Shown here in pieces: positions 6,365-11,649 of a stretch of DNA of 11,649 nucleotides; within the stretch, counting starts at the first letter, position 1; the number at the start of each line of letters is the position of its first letter. The notes beneath the pieces are model-generated. The model did not search any database. It was not told where the DNA came from and saw nothing but the letters and a program-made list of their open reading frames with translations. This stretch comes from Promethearchaeota archaeon (GTDB lineage Archaea > Asgardarchaeota > Lokiarchaeia > Sigynarchaeales > SOKP01): contig DAOUUT010000104.1 of assembly GCA_030668025.1 (NCBI GenBank), positions 1-11,649 of the forward strand, in the 5' to 3' direction. Position numbers and translations under genes: made by a program.

Positions 6365-8080
6365 TTACATTTGATTTAATGTATCTATTCCCAATATATC
6401 TAATCCTACTTTGATCACGATTTGAACACATCTAATTAATAATAACCTTGCTTTTTCTAAATCTTTATTATCAGATAAAACTTGGCAAGAAGAATAAAAA
6501 GAGTTAAACGCTTGACATAAATTTAAAAGGTATTGTGGGATTAGATGGATGTTATAATTTCTTTTTATGGAATCTAAGATCTCTGGAAAATAATTTAATT
6601 GTTTAACTAAAGATATTTCTTTTTCGTGTTTTATTAACTCCCATTTAATATTTAAGTCAATTAATTCTTTTGATTTCGTAATTATCGATTCAATTCTTGC
6701 GTAACAATATTGAATGTAAGGTCCTGTTTCACCTTCAAAAGAAATACTTTCATTAGGATTAAAAATAAAATCCGATTTAGAGTTAAATTTCAAAATGAAA
6801 AAGGAGAGCGCTGCCATACCAATAGATTTAGCTCTTTCTTTTTTTTTCTTTTCTGTAAGCTCTGGATATCTTTTATTTACTTCTTCATAAGCCAGTAATT
6901 GAATTTTATCAATTATCTCGTCGGCATCAACTATTGTTCCTTCTCGGCTTTTCATTTTTCCTTCTGGTAAATAAATCATTCCATACGACAAGTGAAATTT
7001 ATCTTCCTTAAATCCGATCATATCCAAAACAGCAAATAACTGTTTAAAATATAAATCTTGTTCATTTCCCACTACATATATGGATTTGTCGTAATTGAAA
7101 TCTTCTTTTTTCTGGAATGCTAAGTAAATGTCTTGAGTTATGTACAACGATGTGCCATCTCTTCTTATTAAAAATTTATTTGGTAAATTATAACTTTCTT
7201 TTAAATCAGCAAATATAGCTCCATCTTCAGTTTTATTGAAAATGCCTTTATTAAATCCTTCAAGAACTTTTTCTTTCCCCTTCCAATAAATATCCGATTC
7301 AAAATACTCTTTATCAAACGATATATTTAATTTATTATAAGTTTCCTTAAAACCCTTAAGTGCCCAACCATTCATTTTTTTCCATAATGCCCTGACCTCA
7401 GGATCATTTTCTTCCCATAACCTAAGTAAGTGGTAGACTTCTTCTATTAACCTATCGTCTTCTTTTTCCATCTGATTGTATTTAACATAAAATTCTCCTA
7501 CAAAGTGATCGGATTTTATACTTGGCTCTTTTTCGTCCCCCCACTTTTTGTAAGCGAACATTGATTTACATATATGGATTCCTCTATCATTATTTAGATT
7601 CACCTCGAAAACAAGTTCTCCTTTATACTTCAAAATGTTCGAGAGAGAACGGCTTATTAACATATTACGGATGTGTCCTAAGTGAAGCGGTTTATTTGTA
7701 TTTGGTGCTGGGTATTCTATTACGATTCTCAACGGGTCTGATTTTTCTTTTCCCAATTTTTCATAGATTCTTCCGTAATCTTCTTGAAGATTAAAAATTT
7801 CTTGTAAAACTACCTGTGGTCTTACTTTAAAATTTAAATAAGGTCCAGTCGCTTCTATGGTTTCTAAATAATCAGCTAATTTAATTTTCTTTTTTAACTC
7901 CTTTGCGATGATGTTGGGAGCTTGTTTTTCAAATTTTGCCAGCTGAAAACAAGGAAATGCATAGGAAAAATCAAATTCTGGAGGAGGTATCTCAATTAAA
8001 TTCTCAATTTCAGTTATTGAGAGATTTGTGATATATTCAGATAAAAATTCCGCAATTGTTTTTTTATCGACGATAATCAT
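6365..8080 (-). CDS. argS: Arginyl-tRNA synthetase
   Basis: A 571-residue class I aminoacyl-tRNA synthetase (from the ATG at 8080) that charges tRNA-Arg in the cytoplasm. Residues 1-100 form the ArgRS-specific N-terminal domain. The catalytic Rossmann domain begins with IEYPAPNTNKPLHLGH at 121-136, where HLGH is the HIGH motif. RRDGTSLYITQD lies at 306-317, and LPEGKMKSREG at 371-381 holds the KMSKS-loop equivalent (KMKS). The C-terminal DALR anticodon-binding domain starts with GPYIQYCYARI at 453-463. The length matches full ArgRS. The open frame can be extended two codons to a TTG at 8086, but ATG 8080 is preferred. It is the first gene of a minus-strand operon with the agmatinase-like and deoxyhypusine synthase genes, all three connected to arginine or its decarboxylation product. 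Confidence 0.96.
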   Translation of the reverse strand: MIIVDKKTIAEFLSEYITNLSITEIENLIEIPPPEFDFSYAFPCFQLAKFEKQAPNIIAKELKKKIKLADYLETIEATGPYLNFKVRPQVVLQEIFNLQEDYGRIYEKLGKEKSDPLRIVIEYPAPNTNKPLHLGHIRNMLISRSLSNILKYKGELVFEVNLNNDRGIHICKSMFAYKKWGDEKEPSIKSDHFVGEFYVKYNQMEKEDDRLIEEVYHLLRLWEENDPEVRALWKKMNGWALKGFKETYNKLNISFDKEYFESDIYWKGKEKVLEGFNKGIFNKTEDGAIFADLKESYNLPNKFLIRRDGTSLYITQDIYLAFQKKEDFNYDKSIYVVGNEQDLYFKQLFAVLDMIGFKEDKFHLSYGMIYLPEGKMKSREGTIVDADEIIDKIQLLAYEEVNKRYPELTEKKKKERAKSIGMAALSFFILKFNSKSDFIFNPNESISFEGETGPYIQYCYARIESIITKSKELIDLNIKWELIKHEKEISLVKQLNYFPEILDSIKRNYNIHLIPQYLLNLCQAFNSFYSSCQVLSDNKDLEKARLLLIRCVQIVIKVGLDILGIDTLNQM

Positions 8081-8120
8081 TTTCAATTACGTTAGAATCT
8101 CATATATTTTAATTCTTTAC

Positions 8121-8136
8121 TATTTATTTATTTATT
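8121..8136 (-). promoter_or_regulatory. Candidate TATA/AT-rich promoter element for the argS operon
   Basis: Four tandem TATT units on the plus strand read AATAAATAAATAAATA on the minus strand, 41-56 bases before the argS ATG. An archaeal TATA box here would place the transcription start near 8100-8105 with a leader of about 20-25 bases. A simple AT-rich repeat without promoter function is also possible. Confidence 0.28.
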
Positions 8137-8159
8137 ATTAGCTCATAAAATTTTTGATA

Positions 8160-8173
8160 TTCTAATATTAGAA
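8160..8173. promoter_or_regulatory. Perfect 14-base palindrome upstream of the DegT gene, possible operator
   Basis: TTCTAATATTAGAA is a perfect inverted repeat in the argS/degT divergent spacer, ending 14 bases before the DegT ATG. A TATA-like CATAAAATTT at 8144-8153 would place the transcription start close to 8174, so a dimeric repressor bound to the palindrome would block initiation of the aminotransferase gene. No regulator gene lies in the window. Confidence 0.4.
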
Positions 8174-8187
8174 AAGTTGATTCGTGT

Positions 8188-9402
8188 ATGTCATTTGAAC
8201 AAAATGCTAAGAGAAATTTTCCTAAATGGCCAATATATGACGATAAAGAGATAAATGCCTTAAATAACGTAATAAAATCTGGCGATTGGTGGTGCGGTGC
8301 TCCAGGTACTCACCAAGGTGAGAATGTTTGGGCGTTTCAAGTAGAATTTGCTAGATTTCAAGAAGCAAAGTATTGCGTAGCAGTATGTAATGGAACGGTA
8401 GCCATAGAAGCTGCACTAATGGGATTAAATATTGGTTTAGGTGATGAAGTTATTGTTTCAGATTACACATTTGTTGCATCTGCATCAGCAGTAATAGCTA
8501 CAAACGCAGCCCCAGTATTTTGTGATATAGATCCAGAAACTCTTGTCATGGATGTGGATAAAATCGAGAATCTCATCACTCAAAGAACTAAAGCAATTAT
8601 ACCTGTTCATTTAGGTGGTAACCCCGTCGAAATGGATAAATTAACGGAAATATCTTCAAATCACAACCTATTTATTATTGAAGATTGCGCACACGCACAC
8701 GGTTCTAGATTTAAAGGAAAAAGACTGGGCAACTGGGGAGACGCGGGAGCATTTAGCTTCCAAGCTTCGAAAGTCTTAACAAGTGGTGAAGGTGGAGCAA
8801 TAATTTGTAATTCCAAGGAATTAGCAGATAATATTTATTCTTATACTGATTGTGGTAGAATTGTTAATGGTTATGGTTATAAACATAATACTTATGGAAC
8901 TAATTATAGGATGACTGAATACCAAGCAGCAGTACTTCAAGCTCAATTAAAAAAATTCCCCACACAACATGAACTTAGGAATGAAAATGCATGTTATTTA
9001 ATGGAGAAATTAAATCAAATAGATGGAATACAAGTAATGAAACCAACTCCTGGAACTACGGAGTTGGGGTGGTATGTTTTTCCAATAGTATTTGAACCAG
9101 AAAAGTTTAATGGATTGACAAGATCGAAATTTTATAAAAAATTAAATCGTGCTGGAATTCCAACTGATGATTGTTATCCCCCATTACATAGCTTAGATTG
9201 CTTTAAAAAAGTAAATTTAAAAAAAGGAATTGACTATTCTAAAACTAATTGGGGCGGAGAGAAAAGCGATGATAAAAATTTCCCCGTTGTATCAGATATC
9301 TATTCGAGAAGCATAGAATTTCCACATGAGATCCTTTTAGCTTCAAAGGAAAAGTTAGATTCAATTGTTAGATTTATTATCTCTTTGAAAAAATCTGATT
9401 AA
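8188..9402 (+). CDS. DegT/DnrJ/EryC1/StrS family PLP aminotransferase
   Basis: A 404-residue fold-type I PLP enzyme of the sugar-aminotransferase family. The PLP-binding lysine is K195 in FSFQASKVLTSGEGGA, the cofactor-contacting aspartate is D166 in IEDCAHAHGS, and CNGTVAIEAAL at 67-77 is the phosphate-binding region. These enzymes transfer an amino group, usually from glutamate or glutamine, to a keto-sugar or keto-cyclitol. The FQxSKxLTSGEGG form and the length are most like the subgroup of 3-amino-5-hydroxybenzoate synthase and scyllo-inosose/inosamine aminotransferases, but substrate prediction from this is weak. A Gfo/Idh/MocA oxidoreductase gene 430 bases downstream, on the opposite strand, could make the keto substrate. 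The next plus-strand gene has its own TATA box, so this gene is probably monocistronic. The ATG at 8188 is followed by family-like sequence (FPKWPIYDDKE). Confidence 0.92.
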   Translation: MSFEQNAKRNFPKWPIYDDKEINALNNVIKSGDWWCGAPGTHQGENVWAFQVEFARFQEAKYCVAVCNGTVAIEAALMGLNIGLGDEVIVSDYTFVASASAVIATNAAPVFCDIDPETLVMDVDKIENLITQRTKAIIPVHLGGNPVEMDKLTEISSNHNLFIIEDCAHAHGSRFKGKRLGNWGDAGAFSFQASKVLTSGEGGAIICNSKELADNIYSYTDCGRIVNGYGYKHNTYGTNYRMTEYQAAVLQAQLKKFPTQHELRNENACYLMEKLNQIDGIQVMKPTPGTTELGWYVFPIVFEPEKFNGLTRSKFYKKLNRAGIPTDDCYPPLHSLDCFKKVNLKKGIDYSKTNWGGEKSDDKNFPVVSDIYSRSIEFPHEILLASKEKLDSIVRFIISLKKSD

Positions 9403-9445
9403 TTTAAGATTGCTATTTAAATAAAATTATAAATGAGAAACTAGG

Positions 9446-9456
9446 TTATATAAATA
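9446..9456 (+). promoter_or_regulatory. Strong TATA box for a probably leaderless gene
   Basis: TTATATAAATA is the best archaeal TATA box in the window. Its centre is about 25 bases before the ATG at 9475, the usual distance from TATA box to transcription start, so transcription would begin at or next to the start codon. This agrees with the absence of any Shine-Dalgarno sequence before the ATG. Confidence 0.5.
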
Positions 9457-9474
9457 AAAATTTGGTATCTCTCA

Positions 9475-9813
9475 ATGACGGATAATAAAATGTTATTATT
9501 GAAATGGAAGGAAGAAACGGATAAATTTGTCCCAATCCAGTCAGATCAAGGAATGCATGAAGGAATATTTTTGGAACTAATTGAAGAGGATAACAAATGG
9601 AAATATTTTTACATTAAAGGAGCATCTTTAATAGCTAGGCGTACTGCAAGACGAGCAGCAAATGGAATTGCTAAGACAGGATATGTTCACCCTTCCACTA
9701 ACGTTCGATATGGAGTAGCGTTTACTTTTGAAGAAGAATTATCACCTTTTGAAGATATGCCCGAAGATATTCAAAGATCCCAGAGGGATTGGTACGGCGG
9801 AAATTATAAGTAA
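9475..9813 (+). CDS. Conserved-looking 112-residue protein of unknown function
   Basis: A small soluble protein I cannot assign to a named family. It starts with a beta-rich part, LLLKWKEETDKFVPI at residues 7-21 and GIFLELIEEDNKWKYFYIKG at 30-49, with alternating acidic, aromatic and hydrophobic residues. A strongly basic helix-like segment, SLIARRTARRAANGIAKTG at 51-69, follows, then a strand VRYGVAFTFEEE at 77-88 and an acidic, aromatic tail ending in WYGGNYK. There are no cysteines, membrane segments or signal peptide. The arginine-rich stretch could bind nucleic acid or an acidic partner. The organised pattern, clean promoter, poly-T terminator and ordinary codon use suggest a real gene, and its make-up reminds me of small uncharacterised Asgard proteins, although I cannot verify this. 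It sits between the aminotransferase and oxidoreductase genes. Confidence 0.75.
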   Translation: MTDNKMLLLKWKEETDKFVPIQSDQGMHEGIFLELIEEDNKWKYFYIKGASLIARRTARRAANGIAKTGYVHPSTNVRYGVAFTFEEELSPFEDMPEDIQRSQRDWYGGNYK

Positions 9814-9819
9814 TCTTAG

Positions 9820-9832
9820 TTTTTTTCTCTTT
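9820..9832 (+). terminator. Poly-T terminator after the 112-residue protein gene
   Basis: Seven consecutive T residues (9820-9826), then CTCTTT, begin six bases after the TAA stop, with no stem before them. Oligo-T tracts of this kind are the usual archaeal intrinsic termination signal. The tract ends at the stop codon of the convergent oxidoreductase gene. Confidence 0.45.
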
Positions 9833-10878
9833 CAGTAATGTACTTCTTCTATTTTGTTTGATTGAGCACTTTTGTACATTGCTTCGACAATTTTCAATAT
9901 TTTCAAACCATATTTCGCGTCTGTTAAAGGTTTTGTATTATTCAATATACAATTCATGAAATGGGCGATTTCTTGGGGATATCCAAAATTCCAAGTTTCA
10001 GCAGGAACAGGGAATGTCCATCCTTTAGTAGTTCCTGCTTTTTCCAAGGCATATCCATATCCTTTTTCACAATAAACACTCATCAAATTTGAAAAAGTTG
10101 GCGATACTTTTATTTGACCCTCCGTGCCAAAAAGTTCAAATCTCATGTCATAACCTCCAGGTGCTGTCCAAGATTCTTCAATGACTATTTGGGCATCATT
10201 TTCAAAGTATAATACTCCTACAGCATTATCTTCAACTTCACATTTACCAAAAACTCCTCTATCTGGAATGATGGTTTTAACTTGACAGAAAACTTTAACA
10301 ACATCACAATTTAAATACCATACTAAACAAGCAATATCATGGATACCTAAGTCTAAAAGAGCGCCCCCTCCTGATTCTTCAGCTCTATAGAACCAAGCTG
10401 AATGAGGTCCAGAATGTTGTTCTTTTCCACGCCCCATGTAAATCTTTCCTAAAGCGCCCTCCTCGATAATCTCTTTAACTTTACTAAATGAGGGCGCGTA
10501 CATGTTATTTTCACAGTAAAAAATCTTCCTGTTTGAAGATTTTTCGACATCTAACATCTCGTTTCCTTCAATGATGTTTCTAGCTAAAGGTTTCTCTATA
10601 AGCGCGTGCTTTCCAGAATTTAAAATGTCAATGGCTATATCTTTATGTAAATAATTTGGTACACAAGCAGAAATAGCATCACAATCGAGTTTCAATAAAT
10701 TTTTGTAGTTTTTATGTGGATGACCAAGGATTCCATACCTATTCATGAGACTTTTGGCTTCATCTTCATTTATAGAAGATATTCCCACAATTTCTACATT
10801 GGGGAGTAATGAATAAGAATGACAATGATGTTCAGCAATAAAACCAGATCCAATGATTCCTACTTTAATTTTATCCAT
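9832..10878 (-). CDS. Gfo/Idh/MocA family NAD(P)-dependent oxidoreductase
   Basis: A 348-residue, apparently cytoplasmic dehydrogenase of the glucose-fructose/inositol dehydrogenase family. The N-terminal Rossmann domain shows GIIGSGFIAEHH at residues 8-19 (GxGxxA-type nucleotide loop) and the family hallmark EKP at 95-97, with the catalytic-type lysine 96. The C-terminal beta-sheet domain contains GGGALLDLGIHD at 170-181, where D176 and H180 fit the substrate-binding and catalytic positions. Members oxidise or reduce a hydroxyl/keto group on sugars, inositols or sugar nucleotides. The exact substrate is not readable. Paired with the nearby DegT aminotransferase it could supply a keto group for transamination, although the two genes are convergent and so separately transcribed. 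The ATG at 10878 has a weak purine-rich GATGGA upstream. It lies 70 bases after the RdhA-like gene on the same strand. Confidence 0.92.
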   Translation of the reverse strand: MDKIKVGIIGSGFIAEHHCHSYSLLPNVEIVGISSINEDEAKSLMNRYGILGHPHKNYKNLLKLDCDAISACVPNYLHKDIAIDILNSGKHALIEKPLARNIIEGNEMLDVEKSSNRKIFYCENNMYAPSFSKVKEIIEEGALGKIYMGRGKEQHSGPHSAWFYRAEESGGGALLDLGIHDIACLVWYLNCDVVKVFCQVKTIIPDRGVFGKCEVEDNAVGVLYFENDAQIVIEESWTAPGGYDMRFELFGTEGQIKVSPTFSNLMSVYCEKGYGYALEKAGTTKGWTFPVPAETWNFGYPQEIAHFMNCILNNTKPLTDAKYGLKILKIVEAMYKSAQSNKIEEVHY

Positions 10879-10928
10879 AATTATTCCATCTTGATAATTT
10901 AATCTTGATTTAATTTAACTTGTTCAAA

Positions 10929-10941
10929 TTTAAAATTATAA
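10929..10941 (-). promoter_or_regulatory. Candidate TATA box for the Gfo/Idh/MocA gene
   Basis: On the minus strand TTATAATTTTAAA is centred about 57 bases before the ATG at 10878, giving a predicted leader of about 30 bases. If functional, the oxidoreductase is transcribed separately from the RdhA-like gene upstream. The element is AT-rich and only suggestive. Confidence 0.28.
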
Positions 10942-10948
10942 CTGTTTA

Positions 10949-11649
10949 TTATTCCCAAAATTCTTTTGCTGAGTAATACTTCTTAATTCCAGAAAAAGGA
11001 CATGCCGCGATACAATTTCCGCAATCTGAAGAGTTTTCGATCCAAAATTCAAAACATTTTTCCACATCTACGTAATACTTTTTAACACCTGAATTGTTAG
11101 ATATATTTGGCGGTTCAAAACTGGGCTCTCTGTTTTTTGTTATAGCCTTGGGTTCACAAGCTTCAGCGCATTTATAGCAATTTTTGCAAAATTTATCAAC
11201 TTTTTTAATAAAATTAAGATTAGGTTCATCTAATATTAATGGAAGGTCAGTAAAAACTTTACAAATCCGCACTCTTGGTCCATATTCGGGCGTAATCAAT
11301 AACCCGTTTCTACCTAAAGCTCCAAACCCCGCATCGATTGCTAATGGTATACTAAGTGCTGTATCATTACCACATTGGATTGCTCGATAACCTAAATTTC
11401 TAATAAATTCCCCGAGACACGAAATTACAAAAGCCATTTTTGAGTAAGCTATAGCAGATGCTGCGGCTGCGGGTTGAGCAGGCGAGGTAGAAACTGCATT
11501 TTTGTCCATTTCAATGCCCATGACAATAACTTTGTTTACACCTTCTGGTAAATTGATAGGGCTTTCTAATATTGAATTTTGGATGATTCCTTCTCTAATA
11601 TCCTTTTTTGAGTCTGACTCGCTAGTTAATGGAGGTCTTATGAAACCCG
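10949..11649 (-). CDS. Reductive-dehalogenase-like (RdhA family) corrinoid iron-sulfur protein, C-terminal part
   Basis: The frame stays open to the right edge, so the 232 residues visible are the C-terminal part of a longer protein; the internal ATG at 11521 lies inside a conserved region and is not the start. NKVIVMGIEMD, then AIAYSKMAFVI and a long block from NLGYRAIQ through GALGRNGLLITPEYGPRVR to TDLPL are typical of the cobalamin-binding domain of reductive dehalogenases, and also resemble QueG. Two ferredoxin-type [4Fe-4S] motifs follow: CxxCxxCxxxCE (cysteines 154, 157, 160 and 164 of the visible part) and Cx10CxxCxxxCP (198, 209, 212, 216). The first has CE where CP is usual. The protein ends soon after the second cluster, as in RdhA, and lacks the C-terminal repeat region of QueG. 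The N-terminus, and any Tat signal, lies outside the window. No membrane-anchor gene (rdhB) follows, only the oxidoreductase gene. Organohalide reduction is inferred, not shown. Confidence 0.85.
   Translation of the reverse strand, partial: GFIRPPLTSESDSKKDIREGIIQNSILESPINLPEGVNKVIVMGIEMDKNAVSTSPAQPAAAASAIAYSKMAFVISCLGEFIRNLGYRAIQCGNDTALSIPLAIDAGFGALGRNGLLITPEYGPRVRICKVFTDLPLILDEPNLNFIKKVDKFCKNCYKCAEACEPKAITKNREPSFEPPNISNNSGVKKYYVDVEKCFEFWIENSSDCGNCIAACPFSGIKKYYSAKEFWE

Noticed and set aside
6935..6965. KMKS in place of KMSK in ArgRS as a sign of inactivation
   Set aside because: ArgRS enzymes commonly vary in the KMSKS loop, and the surrounding LPEG and SREG residues are intact, so a functional synthetase is expected.
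8081..8086. Two-codon extension of ArgRS to a TTG start
   Set aside because: An ATG lies two codons inside, there is no Shine-Dalgarno support for the TTG, and the family start is not sensitive to two residues.
11519..11521. ATG at 11521 as the start of the iron-sulfur protein
   Set aside because: The 42 codons upstream to the window edge are open and encode family-like sequence (NKVIVMGIEMD spans the ATG), so it is internal to a longer RdhA-like protein.
1..11649. RNA genes, mobile elements, CRISPR arrays or a defence system
   Set aside because: I saw no tRNA-like cloverleaf, no transposase or integrase, no regularly spaced repeats and no nuclease or toxin motifs. The content is metabolic and housekeeping with Asgard-type signalling proteins.

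Overview
The window looks like a piece of an Asgard archaeal genome (Lokiarchaeia-like), though that assignment is inferred from gene content only. It is AT-rich and densely packed with single genes and short operons. Several genes are preceded by archaeal-type TATA boxes at short distances, and one appears to be leaderless. It carries a deoxyhypusine synthase (the hypusine pathway of archaea and eukaryotes) and a Ras/Rab-type small GTPase. It also has a small protein that resembles the longin-type domains common in Asgard archaea. A reductive-dehalogenase-like protein at the right edge also fits, since such genes have been reported from Lokiarchaeota. No RNA genes, insertion sequences, CRISPR arrays or long non-coding stretches are visible; every intergenic gap is below about 200 bases.

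Layout, left to right. (1) Positions 1-693, minus strand: the start of a thioredoxin-fold protein that runs off the left edge, preceded by a Rab-like GTPase. (2) 850-2612, plus strand: a stand-alone CinA C-terminal domain (PncC type) with a good hairpin terminator, then a 12-helix MFS-like transporter. (3) 2609-3799, minus: an M29 metallo-aminopeptidase that overlaps the transporter tail to tail by 4 bases. (4) 3992-4453, plus: the longin-like small protein. (5) 4475-8080, minus: a compact operon read argS, then agmatinase/arginase family, then deoxyhypusine synthase. (6) 8188-9813, plus: a DegT-family PLP aminotransferase and a 112-residue protein of unknown function. (7) 9832-11649, minus: a Gfo/Idh/MocA oxidoreductase, preceded by the C-terminal part of a reductive-dehalogenase-like (RdhA) corrinoid iron-sulfur protein that runs off the right edge.

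How genes may work together. The clearest unit is the argS-agmatinase-dhs operon. Overlap of an agmatinase-like gene with dhs recalls the pathway proposed for Haloferax volcanii, in which the 4-aminobutyl group of deoxyhypusine on aIF5A comes from agmatine instead of spermidine and an agmatinase-like enzyme removes urea. The synthase here keeps the catalytic lysine but differs from the human enzyme at positions I align with the spermidine-binding His and Asp, which suits a different amine donor. The DegT aminotransferase and the Gfo/Idh oxidoreductase, either side of the unknown small gene, are a typical pair for oxidising and then aminating a sugar or cyclitol.

Start codons were revised where the longest open frame began at TTG: the M29 peptidase, deoxyhypusine synthase and ArgRS are given from internal ATGs. 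The RdhA-like frame was extended to the window edge, and the thioredoxin-like edge gene was read directly from the sequence.
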